Positions 1 to 7,288 of a DNA stretch of 33,254 nt are shown here, in pieces; the first letter of the stretch is position 1; every line of letters starts with the position of its first letter. Both the position numbers and the translations under genes were made by a program. The stretch spans positions 1 to 33,254 of the forward strand of contig NZ_JAERUC010000183.1 of assembly GCF_016745505.1 (NCBI RefSeq). The letters run 5' to 3'. This DNA is from Streptomyces silvae (lineage in GTDB: Bacteria > Actinomycetota > Actinomycetes > Streptomycetales > Streptomycetaceae). A model generated the notes under the pieces. That model was not told the origin of the DNA. It did not search any database and worked only from the letters and a program-made list of their open reading frames with translations.

Positions 1-16
1 TGAGTAAGGAAATTGC

Positions 17-1483
17 ATGGCACGTGAGCATGATCCTTCCCATCGCATATCACCGAGGCCGGGCACATCCGCCGGCGCGGGCGACTCCGGGACATCCGGG
101 AGTTCACCCGTGTCGGTCCGCCGGGCGGTGACGATGCGAGGAGCCGCCGGCGACCCCGGCGGCGCCCTCGCACCGGGCGGCGCACAGCGTGGCCGCCCGA
201 ACGCGTCATCGGCGGCGGCCACCCCGGACACGGCTGCCCCCGAGCAGATCCCGGCGAGCAAGCAGCCGGAGAAGGGCCCGGAGAACGCGGCCCCGGAGAG
301 CACGGCCCCGGAGAGCACGGAGCCGGAGACCACCGCCCCGGAGAACACGGAGGCCCGGAAGAAGACATCGGAGCGTACGAACGCCGACGAGGCCACCGGC
401 ACGCTGAGAGGCATCGGCGCCCCGGATCCGTCGGCCGATGGCACGTCCGAACCGGATGCGCCCTCGCTCAACTCCGCTGCCACTTCGGGGGGTTCCGCAG
501 CCGTGGCGTCCTCCGAGGCGGCGGGCTCCGCGCCTCCCTCGCCCCCGGCGGCCGTCAGCACCACGGGCACGCCCCCGGACGCCGCCATGGCGGCATCAGC
601 GGCCGGCAGCGGCGGCGCGGGCGCGAGCGGTTCGCACGCGGGCGACGAACCGCCCGGCAGTCGCCCCAAGAAGCCGATGCTGGCGGCGGCGGCGATCGTC
701 GGCGCAGTACTGATCGCGGTCCCGTTCCTCTTGGCGGGACAGGACGACCGTAAGCCGGAACAACCCCGGACGGAGAACGCGGCCGGTACGGTCCTGGACA
801 CCGAACGCTCCGCCGTTCCGGACACCTACACCAGCGCGTCCCCGGTTCCCTCCGCCACGCCGAGCAAGAAGAAGAAGGAGGAGGAGCCGCCGCCCGCGCC
901 GGTGGTCCAGAAGCAGACCACCGCCCCGTCGCCGAGCGCGTCCGAGAAGAAGCCCAAGGTCGAGAAGAAGGCCGCGGTCAAGGAGTTGACCGCGGCCGAG
1001 AAGCTCCGCCAGTGGGCCAACGGACGCTCCGGCGTGCAGAACACCGTGCTCAAGAACGCGGCGACCGGCCAGTGCGTGGACATCGGGGGCTTCGGCAAGG
1101 GCAAGATCAACGAGCGTGTCAATCAGTACCCGTGCAACGGCACGACCGCCGACAACCAGCTGTGGAACCTGGACATCGTTGACAAGGACGGTGGGCCGCA
1201 GAATGCCCCCCTCTTCCTGATCCGCAACAGCAAGGACGGGTTCTGCCTGGACCTGCCCTACTACACGGCGAAGGCGGTGGGTACGAAGGTAGGCGAGTTC
1301 CACTGCAACGCGGCCGGCGACAACCAGCTCTGGTGGCTCGACCCCCGCGGGGACGGGACCAACTGGATCCGTAACGCCGTCAGCAACGACCTGTGCCTGC
1401 GTCCGACCGGTGGCGCGGCCGCGGGCAACGACGCCCGGCTCGAAATCGCCATGTGCGGTTACGGCGACCGCTGGATCGTCTGA
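17..1483 (+). CDS. Single-pass membrane protein with C-terminal ricin-type lectin domain
   Basis: A 488-residue protein with three visible parts. Residues 1-215 are low-complexity and rich in Ala, Pro, Ser, Thr and Glu, with short repeats of the type APEST/APENT around residues 91-112. Residues 220-241 form one hydrophobic membrane segment preceded by Arg-Pro-Lys-Lys, so the N-terminus is probably cytoplasmic. After a Lys/Glu/Pro linker, residues 342-488 look like a beta-trefoil ricin B lectin: three repeats with paired Cys and the QLW motif (residues 381-383 and 437-439). Such domains usually bind sugars, so the outside part may bind cell-wall or external glycans. An AAGGA ribosome site precedes the ATG. 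The next intact gene is a type VII secretion-associated protein, so this may be the edge of such a locus. The exact function is unknown; the architecture is clear. Confidence 0.8.
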   Translation: MAREHDPSHRISPRPGTSAGAGDSGTSGSSPVSVRRAVTMRGAAGDPGGALAPGGAQRGRPNASSAAATPDTAAPEQIPASKQPEKGPENAAPESTAPESTEPETTAPENTEARKKTSERTNADEATGTLRGIGAPDPSADGTSEPDAPSLNSAATSGGSAAVASSEAAGSAPPSPPAAVSTTGTPPDAAMAASAAGSGGAGASGSHAGDEPPGSRPKKPMLAAAAIVGAVLIAVPFLLAGQDDRKPEQPRTENAAGTVLDTERSAVPDTYTSASPVPSATPSKKKKEEEPPPAPVVQKQTTAPSPSASEKKPKVEKKAAVKELTAAEKLRQWANGRSGVQNTVLKNAATGQCVDIGGFGKGKINERVNQYPCNGTTADNQLWNLDIVDKDGGPQNAPLFLIRNSKDGFCLDLPYYTAKAVGTKVGEFHCNAAGDNQLWWLDPRGDGTNWIRNAVSNDLCLRPTGGAAAGNDARLEIAMCGYGDRWIV

Positions 1484-1507
1484 GGATCCGTTCCGGCGGA
1501 CCGACGT

Positions 1508-1549
1508 CCCCGTTCCCGAGTCGCACTCGACCGCCTCTCGGGAACGGGG
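1508..1549 (+). terminator. Strong intrinsic terminator hairpin
   Basis: Perfect 13-bp inverted repeat: CCCCGTTCCCGAG at 1508-1520 and its complement at 1537-1549, with a 16-nt loop, followed by a T-rich tract (gttctcttt). It starts 25 bp after the stop of the lectin-domain gene and very likely ends its transcript. Confidence 0.75.
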
Positions 1550-1617
1550 GCGTTCTCTTTCCTGAGGCCGGGTGAGGGTGCGCGTCGCCGCCTCCGGCTG
1601 GGTCGACCGGACGATGA

Positions 1618-1745
1618 TCAGGCCTTTCGTGGCGCGAACAGCGCCTGGACGGTTTCGGTGGCCAGGTCCCGCAGCCAGGTGTGGGCGCAGTCGTCGTAGC
1701 CTGGTGCCACAGCAAGTACAGCGGGCAGGCCGGCGGCTGGACGCC
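1618..1745 (-). pseudogene. Decayed C-terminal remnant, LysR-regulator-like
   Basis: On the minus strand two adjoining frames read PACPLYLLWHQ and then GYDDCAHTWLRDLATETV, ending LFAPRKA and a stop. Joined, they resemble the last 35-40 residues of LysR-family regulators (pattern: LYLLWHR, a Cys/Asp stretch, then HxWLRDL). Continuity needs one extra G in the run at 1700-1701. No upstream DNA-binding domain is recognisable: the sequence beyond about 1760 does not look like the rest of such a protein. The 500-bp interval from 1484 to 1987 otherwise holds only the terminator and no gene I can support. The family assignment rests on a short match and is tentative. Confidence 0.35.
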
Positions 1746-1987
1746 GTCGCCGGGGCGCTCGCGGCTGAGCTGGCCCAGTCCTGAACACCCTCCAGGCCGG
1801 CGTGGACGGACCGCCGGTCGCTGTACGGGACTTCGGGCTCACCGAACTGCCGACACCCTCCGCTCCGGCCTGGTCCTGCACCCCCGCTGGACCGCTCCCG
1901 CTCACACTCCCGTCCCACAGCCCACGCCGGCGCCCGCCGCCGGGCGTCCCAGCACCGACCCAGGCAGCCCCAGCAAGCGAGGACCAG

Positions 1988-2827
1988 ATGAGTGAGCCCG
2001 GCGCGGACGCCTCCGCCAACCCCGAAGTCCTCGCGTCGCCGGAGGAGTTCGTCCAGGCCGCCAGGCTGGCACCCGATCACCGGCTCCATCTGGCCGACCC
2101 CGCCTGGCAGGGGGACGGGCAGCCGCCGACGTGGGCCGTGGTCGGTCAGTGGCGCTCCGACGCCGAGGGCCAGATCGTCGAGTGGGAGGACGACGAGGAC
2201 TACAGGCCGTCACCCGAGGCGATGGGGTGGCCCGAGCCGACCGACGACGTGGACCGCGCCGTCCAGCTCGCCACCACCGGATACGGCCCGGCGGACGACG
2301 TCACCGCCGCCCTGGCAGGGGCTGAGGTCGCGGTGCTGGTCACGGCGGACGGGGAGCCGGTCAGCGCGGCCGCGCCGGGCGGCACAGCCGTGGTTCCCGT
2401 CTACACCTCCTCCCGCCATCTTCAGGCCGTCGGGCAGGTGGGGTTCGAACTGCTCCCGGTCGCCGACCTGCTCGGCCGGATCCCCCAGGGCCACGCCCTG
2501 TGCCTCAACAGCTCGGCGCCGGTGAGCATGGTGGTGGCCACGGACGGGCTCGCGGACGTGCTGCGGGAAGCGGCGGAGGCAGAGACAGCGGAGCCGACAG
2601 CGGATCCGGCGAGGGAGCCGCAGGTGGGTACGGCGGGCACGCTCCGGACGACCACAGCCCCCGAGGCCCACCGGCCGGAGCCCCTGGCGTGCGCCCTCGG
2701 CGCCAGGCCCAAGCTCTTCGGAACGATCACCTCGCCAATCAGAGGCATCTCGCTGACAAAAGTGCAGATGACCTTGCTGGTCATGACGACCCCCCAAACG
2801 CTTCACGCCGTGTACTTACATGTGTAA
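1988..2827 (+). CDS. Type VII secretion system-associated protein (SseB-like)
   Basis: The ATG at 1988 is preceded by GAGGA four bases upstream; the frame is open further upstream, but only as a Pro-rich stretch. The protein resembles the actinobacterial family annotated as type VII secretion system-associated. It has a PTWAVVGQW segment, an acidic stretch, then YRPSPEAMGWPEPTDDVDRA and QLATTGYGP, and later the SseB-like hydrophobic core (VAVLVTADG, VPVYTSSRHL, a buried FELLPVADLL and a CLNSSAP loop). The role is unknown; members lie near ESX-type secretion genes, whose core components are absent here. The last 80 or so residues look unlike the family, have poorer codon bias, and run to a TAA inside a palindrome that belongs to the next promoter. 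The 3' end may therefore have been rebuilt by a rearrangement. Confidence 0.65.
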   Translation: MSEPGADASANPEVLASPEEFVQAARLAPDHRLHLADPAWQGDGQPPTWAVVGQWRSDAEGQIVEWEDDEDYRPSPEAMGWPEPTDDVDRAVQLATTGYGPADDVTAALAGAEVAVLVTADGEPVSAAAPGGTAVVPVYTSSRHLQAVGQVGFELLPVADLLGRIPQGHALCLNSSAPVSMVVATDGLADVLREAAEAETAEPTADPAREPQVGTAGTLRTTTAPEAHRPEPLACALGARPKLFGTITSPIRGISLTKVQMTLLVMTTPQTLHAVYLHV

Positions 2828-2885
2828 AGCTACAAGCGTTAGTCGCCGTGCGCAAGGGGCTGCCACGATAAACTTCACTGTGTAA
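2816..2885. promoter_or_regulatory. TetR operator candidates and promoter ahead of the TetR gene
   Basis: TTACATGTGTAA at 2816-2827 has 5-bp palindromic arms. TTCACTGTGTAA at 2874-2885 is a weaker second copy sharing TGTGTAA, and TAAACT at 2869-2874 could be a -10 box for the downstream TetR gene. Such paired sites next to a TetR gene usually mark autoregulation and control of a divergent gene. The assignment comes from motif shape only. Confidence 0.4.
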
Positions 2886-2894
2886 GGTGACGGC

Positions 2895-3557
2895 ATGGAA
2901 CGCACTGGAAAAGCCGCCTCGGCCCCACCCGCCCCGGCACGCGCGCGCAACCGCCGCGGTGAGGGAGGCCGTCTTCGCGACGACATCGTCGCCGCCGCGG
3001 TGGAACTGCTCGACGAGGCAGGCGATGAGCGCGCCATCACCCTGCGGTCGGTCGCCCGTAAGGTCGGGATCGCCGCGCCGTCGATCTACCCGCACTTCCC
3101 CGACCAGCCGGCCATCATGCTCGCCGTCGTGCGCCAGGAGTTCACCGGACTGGAGAACAGCCTTCGCTCCATACTGGACGAGACCGGCGACGGCCCCCGC
3201 CGGCGCCTGTACGCGGTGTGCGACGCCTACCTCGAGTTCGCCCGTCTCCACCCCGAGCGCTACCGCACGATGTTCGGCGGGCTCTGGGTCCCGGACCTCG
3301 GTGAAAGCTCCCTGACCACGCAGGATCTGGCCACGCTGGGCATGGAGACGATGCAGATCCTCGTCGACGCCCTCGGGGACTGTGTCGCTGCCGGGCAGTC
3401 CACCAGTACCGATCCCTCCGCCGACGCGGTCGCTCTCTGGCTTGGTCTGCACGGACTCGCCCACCAGAGGGCCGTGACGCGTGCCTTCCCCTGGCCGGAG
3501 GACATCGCCGACCGCATTATCACCACCCTCGCCCACCTGGATACTGCCGACGCGTAA
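2895..3557 (+). CDS. TetR/AcrR-family transcriptional regulator (WHG-type C-terminus)
   Basis: A 220-residue one-component regulator. A basic N-terminal tail precedes the TetR helix-turn-helix (about residues 28-75): LRDDIVAAAVELLDEAG, then ITLRSVARKVGIAAPSIYPHF, the recognition-helix signature. The C-terminal ligand-binding half contains YLEFARLHPERYRTMFG, typical of the WHG-domain TetR subgroup, and a late AVALWLGLHGLAHQR helix. An AAGGTGA ribosome site lies just before the ATG. Its ligand is unknown. TetR repressors of this layout usually control a divergent gene, but here the divergent side is occupied by the 3' end of the secretion-associated gene, so its original target may be lost. Confidence 0.9.
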   Translation: MERTGKAASAPPAPARARNRRGEGGRLRDDIVAAAVELLDEAGDERAITLRSVARKVGIAAPSIYPHFPDQPAIMLAVVRQEFTGLENSLRSILDETGDGPRRRLYAVCDAYLEFARLHPERYRTMFGGLWVPDLGESSLTTQDLATLGMETMQILVDALGDCVAAGQSTSTDPSADAVALWLGLHGLAHQRAVTRAFPWPEDIADRIITTLAHLDTADA

Positions 3558-3742
3558 GGCTCGTTCGCGGGCCGGGCGCGCAGCATCCGTCGGCGGGGCC
3601 GTCCCGTCGGCGTAGCGGCAACTCCATCTCGATATGGGCGAGTTGGGTATCGCCGATCGGTCTTCCGTGCAACGCTCCTGGTCCGCCCCGACGATCCCGC
3701 ACGGTCGGCGCGGGGTCCTGCCGTCCGCTCCGATCCGAGGAG

Positions 3743-4642
3743 ATGTCCGTGGTCAGTCTCGCGAGCCGTCTGGTGCCTCCGGTGCTCGCGGCCCAGGGGC
3801 GTAAACGGCGCTATGCGAACCGGCAGGCAACCCTCGACCAGGTGCTCGAAGACCGCCTGCGCCCCAAGCAGTACGGCCCCCCGCGGCGTCTGCCGCGCGA
3901 CGTGCGGATCAGCGTGCGCGACGACCACGGCTGGCCGGTCTACGACGTGGTGGGCAAGGGGGGCCGGCCGAAGGGCCACGCCCTCTATCTGCACGGCGGC
4001 GCCTGGATCAACGAGATCACGAGCCACCACTGGAGGCTCATCGCTCTTCTCGCCTCGACGGCGGGGATCCGGATCGTCGTCCCCATATATCCCCTGGCGC
4101 CACATGGGACAGCCGCCACGGTCGTCCCCAGGGCGGCCGGGCTCCTGCGCGGCCTTGTCGCCGAACACGGTGCCGGGCAGGTGTCGGTGATCGGGGACTC
4201 GGCGGGCGGACAGATCGCCCTCTCCGCCGGGCTGTTGCTGCGCGAGGAAGGTATTGCGCTGCGCCGCACCGTTCTGATCTCGCCCGCCGTCGATCTCCGC
4301 CTCGACAACCCGGAGATCGACGCCGTGGAGCCGCGGGACCCCTGGCTGGCGCGGCCGGGGATCCGGGGAGCCATCGACCTGTGGCGGGCAGACCTGCCCC
4401 TGGAGGACCCGCGCGTCAGCCCCCTGCTCGCGGATCTCGCGGGCCTCGGCCCGCTCGCGGTGTTCAGTGGCACCGTCGACATCACCTATCCCGATGTCCG
4501 CCTGCTGGTGAGCAGGGCCCGTGCGGCCGGCGTCGAGGTCGATTTCCACGAAGCCCAGGGCATGGTGCACGTCTATCCGCTCCTGCCGATCCCGGAAGGC
4601 CGTGCGGCACGGAGGGCCATGGCTGCGCTCCTGCGCTCCTGA
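3743..4642 (+). CDS. Alpha/beta hydrolase, HSL/steryl-acetyl-hydrolase type
   Basis: A 299-residue esterase or lipase of the hormone-sensitive-lipase family, predicted to cleave acyl or acetyl esters in the cytoplasm. Oxyanion-hole motif HGGAW at residues 84-88; nucleophile elbow GDSAGG with Ser153; acid in FSGTVD (Asp246); His276 in GMVHVYP. The triad is complete, so it should be active. The GAGGAG directly abutting the ATG is too close to serve it; the in-frame GTG at 3749 has better spacing and may be the true start. The 185 bp before the gene show no other gene. It lies downstream of the TetR gene in the same direction; whether the two are functionally linked is not evident. Confidence 0.88.
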   Translation: MSVVSLASRLVPPVLAAQGRKRRYANRQATLDQVLEDRLRPKQYGPPRRLPRDVRISVRDDHGWPVYDVVGKGGRPKGHALYLHGGAWINEITSHHWRLIALLASTAGIRIVVPIYPLAPHGTAATVVPRAAGLLRGLVAEHGAGQVSVIGDSAGGQIALSAGLLLREEGIALRRTVLISPAVDLRLDNPEIDAVEPRDPWLARPGIRGAIDLWRADLPLEDPRVSPLLADLAGLGPLAVFSGTVDITYPDVRLLVSRARAAGVEVDFHEAQGMVHVYPLLPIPEGRAARRAMAALLRS

Positions 4643-4692
4643 CGCGCGGCCCTGTCTGCATCGTTCGCACTGGCGCACCGGCGGCCCGGCGG

Positions 4693-4719
4693 CCGATGGG
4701 TCCGGCGGGGGCCCATCGG
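4693..4719 (+). terminator. Hairpin after the hydrolase gene
   Basis: CCGATGGG (4693-4700) and CCCATCGG (4712-4719) form an 8-bp stem with an 11-nt GC-rich loop, about 50 bp after the hydrolase stop. There is no T tract, so it is a U-tract-free terminator of the kind common in actinomycetes, or simply an RNA-stabilising stem. Confidence 0.45.
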
Positions 4720-4723
4720 TCCG

Positions 4724-4810
4724 CACCCGCCACCGGCCCCGGGTGGTGCCCGCCGGCCCTACACCCGCCACCGGCCCCGGGCGGTGCCCACCGTCCCCGC
4801 ACCCGCCACC
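4724..4810. repeat. 38-bp imperfect tandem repeat
   Basis: Units start at 4724, 4762 and 4800, each opening with CACCCGCCACC. The first two are nearly identical over 38 bp; the third is cut off after about 11 bp. The repeat is intergenic, between the hydrolase and the epimerase-like gene. No coding or regulatory role is visible; a small GC-rich minisatellite that probably varies between strains. Confidence 0.75.
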
Positions 4811-4902
4811 CCCTGCACCCCTCGGTCTCGGCGTCCGGCTCGCCGTGACCTGTTCCATCGCGTCGCGCCTGATGGCAGGCACTGTCATCGCCTGTTATCC
4901 TG

Positions 4903-4919
4903 ATGTCAGTAACTGACAT
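4903..4919. promoter_or_regulatory. Perfect 17-bp palindrome, repressor operator candidate
   Basis: ATGTCAGT-A-ACTGACAT at 4903-4919, just downstream of a possible -10 box TGTTAT (4893-4898) and 43 bp before the epimerase-like start codon. The position over the expected transcription start suggests a repressor site, TetR-like by shape. Neither TetR gene in the window is adjacent, so the cognate protein is unknown. Confidence 0.5.
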
Positions 4920-4962
4920 TGATGCACTCGTGCCGCCCGGCGGCACAAGGAGGTCGTTTCAC

Positions 4963-5904
4963 ATGCGTGTTTTCGTCACCGGCGCGTCCGGCTGGATCGG
5001 ATCGGCCGTCGTTCCCGACCTCATCGGAGCAGGGCACGAGGTCGTCGGGCTCGCCCGTTCGGATGCCTCCGCCGACGCCCTGGCCCAGGCCGGCGTCACG
5101 GTGGTCCGTGGCAGCCTCGACGACCTCGGCGTCCTGCGCAGCGCGTCCGCCTCGGCGGACGGCGTGATCCATCTCGCGTTCAATCATGAACTCGCTTTCG
5201 AGGGAGGGGATTTCAAGGGCGCCGCCGACGCGGACCGTCGCGCCGTCGAGGCGATGGGAGAGGTGCTGGCCGGTTCGGACAAGCCGTTCGTCCTCGCCTC
5301 GGGGACCCCCGCGCAGCCCGGGCGGGCGGCCACCGAACGAGACGGCCACGAGATCGCCCCCGGTGCCGCTGATAACCCGGCGCTCGCCGGCCCGGCGGCC
5401 CGGATGGCCACCGCCGAGTACACGCTCTCGCTCGCCTCCCGCGGTGTCCGCTCGTCCGTCGTGCGCCTGCCCCGCACCAACCACGGTGAAGGGGACGAGG
5501 GCTTCATCGCGACCCTGGTCCGGACCGCTCGTGACAAGGGTGGGGCGGGCTACTACGGTGACGGGAGCAACCGCTGGCCCGCCGTCCACCGCCTGGACTC
5601 CGCGCGCATGTTCCGCGTCGCACTGGAGGACGCGCCCGCCGGATCGACGCTGCACGCCGTCGCCGACGAGGGGGTGGCCCTGCGCGACATCGCCGAGGTC
5701 ATCGGCCGCCATCTGGATGTGCCGGTGGTCTCCGTGCCGCCGGAGGAGGCGGCCGGACACTTCGGCTGGCTGACCATGGTGCTCTCGTCGGACCAGCCGG
5801 CCTCCAGCGCGCTGACCCGCGAGCTGACGGGATGGCAGCCGACGCAGCCGGGGCTCCTCGACGATCTCGGCAAGGGGCACTATTTCCGTACTCCGTCCCT
5901 CTGA
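4963..5904 (+). CDS. NAD(P)-dependent epimerase/dehydratase-family oxidoreductase
   Basis: A 313-residue extended short-chain dehydrogenase. The start at 4963 follows AAGGAGG with 9-nt spacing and begins MRVFVTGASGWIGSAV, the Rossmann glycine motif; the frame is open upstream but would cross the operator. Residues 30-70 fit the second nucleotide-binding strand (GLARSDASADAL, then VVRGSLDD). The canonical YxxxK pair is not evident: the region around ARMATAEYTLSLASRG has a Tyr without the Lys, as in several atypical epimerase-like actinobacterial proteins. The substrate is unknown. It is transcribed alone, behind a palindromic operator, so it is probably inducible. Confidence 0.85.
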   Translation: MRVFVTGASGWIGSAVVPDLIGAGHEVVGLARSDASADALAQAGVTVVRGSLDDLGVLRSASASADGVIHLAFNHELAFEGGDFKGAADADRRAVEAMGEVLAGSDKPFVLASGTPAQPGRAATERDGHEIAPGAADNPALAGPAARMATAEYTLSLASRGVRSSVVRLPRTNHGEGDEGFIATLVRTARDKGGAGYYGDGSNRWPAVHRLDSARMFRVALEDAPAGSTLHAVADEGVALRDIAEVIGRHLDVPVVSVPPEEAAGHFGWLTMVLSSDQPASSALTRELTGWQPTQPGLLDDLGKGHYFRTPSL

Positions 5905-6013
5905 CCGAGTCGGCCCACCGCCCCCGTACGGCGTACGCCTGCATTCCCGGTCGCTACGACAGCTCTCCGGTGTGGGCTGCTCCCTCGTCGTGCGCAGACG
6001 CGATCGGGGCCGG

Positions 6014-6613
6014 TTACGGCTGGCCGGTGCCGGGATGTGCCTGCATCAGCAGCCGTGCGGCGTCCCGGGCCTGGCGCGCGGGCTCGGGAGTGCCGGAGAT
6101 CGCCGCCGTGACCATCGCTCCCTCGGCGAGAAGCGCGAGCTGGCCTGCCAGTGCGTCGGGCCGCCCGGCGGCTGTCACGAGCCGGGCGAGGTAGTCGTGG
6201 AAGGCCTTCTTGTGGTGCTGGGCCTCCGCGGCGACTTCGGATGAGACCGCGCCCATCTCGCCGAAGGTGTTGATGAAGGCGCAGCCCCGGTAGCCGGGCT
6301 CGGAGAACCACCCGTGCAGCCAGTCGAACACCGCGGTGATCCGCTCGTCGGGCGTCGGCTGCGCCTCGACGTGATCGGCGAGGCGCAGCCGCCACCGCAC
6401 ATCCCGCTGCCGCAGGAACTCCAGCACGAGCGCGTCCTTGGACGGGAACAGCTGGTAGAGGCGCTTGAGCGAGACCCCGGACGCGCTGCGCACCGCATCC
6501 ATCCCGACCGCCTGGACACCCCGGCCGTAGAAAAGCTCCTGGGCGGCGTCGAGCACCCGTTCCCGCGCCGCGTCGAGCACCTGCTCCCGCGCCGCTTCTT
6601 CCCGATCCGTCAT
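6014..6613 (-). CDS. TetR/AcrR-family transcriptional regulator
   Basis: A 199-residue repressor. The ATG at 6613 (MTDREEAAREQ) is preferred over an upstream in-frame start that would run into the operator region. The helix-turn-helix is at about residues 17-62: VLDAAQELFYGRGVQAVGMDAV, then SGVSLKRLYQLFPSKDALV. The C-terminal half has GCAFINTFGEMG, a feature of the TetR group in which a Cys lies in a ligand pocket. Near the N-terminus REQVLDAA and RERVLDAA are a tandem 24-nt duplication, possibly a recent slip. It is divergent from the DUF1348 gene, and the two 16-bp palindromes between them are the likely binding sites. Ligand unknown. Confidence 0.9.
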   Translation of the reverse strand: MTDREEAAREQVLDAARERVLDAAQELFYGRGVQAVGMDAVRSASGVSLKRLYQLFPSKDALVLEFLRQRDVRWRLRLADHVEAQPTPDERITAVFDWLHGWFSEPGYRGCAFINTFGEMGAVSSEVAAEAQHHKKAFHDYLARLVTAAGRPDALAGQLALLAEGAMVTAAISGTPEPARQARDAARLLMQAHPGTGQP

Positions 6614-6655
6614 CTGCGCTCTGCGCCTCTTCGTCCTGTCGCCGCCGCTTGCGTG

Positions 6656-6707
6656 GAGAACCAACGTTCTCTACGTTAGCAAGCGAGCGGTGAGAACGGC
6701 CGTTCTC
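6656..6707. promoter_or_regulatory. Two TetR operator palindromes in the divergent promoter
   Basis: GAGAACCAACGTTCTC at 6656-6671 and GAGAACGGCCGTTCTC at 6692-6707 share the arms GAGAAC/GTTCTC; the second is a perfect palindrome. Their centres are 36 bp apart. They lie between the start of the TetR gene (6613) and the DUF1348 gene (6782), as expected for a repressor controlling itself and its neighbour. Confidence 0.65.
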
Positions 6708-6781
6708 GCTGACGTTCCCGCTGACGTTCCCGCACCTCACCGGTGTGCGGTGGGACCGGAGTTCGAAGGAGTCGAGGAGAC

Positions 6782-7255
6782 ATGGCCGACCAGACCCGCC
6801 CGCCGGTGCCGCCGTTCACCCGGGAGACCGCCCTCGCCAAGGTCCGGGCGGCCGAGGACGGCTGGAACACGAGGGACCCGCAGCGTGTGTCGCTCGCCTA
6901 CACGCAGGACTCCCGCTGGCGTAACCGGACGGAGTTCGCCACGGGCCGGGACGAGATCGTCGCGCTGCTGACCCGCAAGTGGAACACCGAACTCGACTAC
7001 CGGCTGATCAAGGAGCTGTGGGCCCACGACGGCAACCGCATCGCCGTGCGATTCGCCTACGAGCACCACGACGACGCCGGTAACTGGTACCGCTCCTACG
7101 GCAACGAGAACTGGGAGTTCGACGAACACGGGCTGATGCGTACGCGCCACGCGTCCATCAACACCCTCCCGATCGCCGAGTCCGAGCGCGCGTACTTCTG
7201 GCCGCTCGGCCGCCGCCCCGACGACCACCCCGGCCTCAGCGACCTCGGCTTCTGA
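6782..7255 (+). CDS. DUF1348 / nuclear transport factor 2-like protein
   Basis: A 157-residue soluble protein of the DUF1348 group in the NTF2/SnoaL-like fold. Conserved signature stretches are visible: AEDGWNTRDPQRVSLAYT, DSRWRNRTEF, IVALLTRKW, LDYRLIKELWAHDGNRIAVRF and YGNENWEFDEHGLM, ending with RPDDHPGLSDLGF. No enzymatic activity can be assigned; NTF2-like proteins have a conical pocket that may bind or convert a small molecule. A GGAG-rich ribosome site lies just before the ATG. The divergent TetR gene and the twin palindromes say it is repressed until an effector appears. Confidence 0.88.
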   Translation: MADQTRPPVPPFTRETALAKVRAAEDGWNTRDPQRVSLAYTQDSRWRNRTEFATGRDEIVALLTRKWNTELDYRLIKELWAHDGNRIAVRFAYEHHDDAGNWYRSYGNENWEFDEHGLMRTRHASINTLPIAESERAYFWPLGRRPDDHPGLSDLGF

Positions 7256-7288
7256 GCAGCCCTTCCCGCCGGGGTGTCCCCGCCCCCG

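Noticed and set aside
1802..1987. Upstream extension of the secretion-associated protein
   Set aside because: Pro-rich with no family similarity; the ATG at 1988 has a ribosome site and starts the conserved part.
596..2089. Long minus-strand frame opposite the lectin-domain gene
   Set aside because: GC-rich shadow of the plus-strand gene: Arg/Gly-rich, no domain, and it crosses the terminator.
3260..4888. 542-codon minus-strand frame over the TetR and hydrolase genes
   Set aside because: Both plus-strand genes have complete domains and ribosome sites; this is a shadow frame.
4643..4902. CRISPR-like array at the 38-bp tandem repeat
   Set aside because: The repeats are directly adjacent with no unique spacers and no cas genes.
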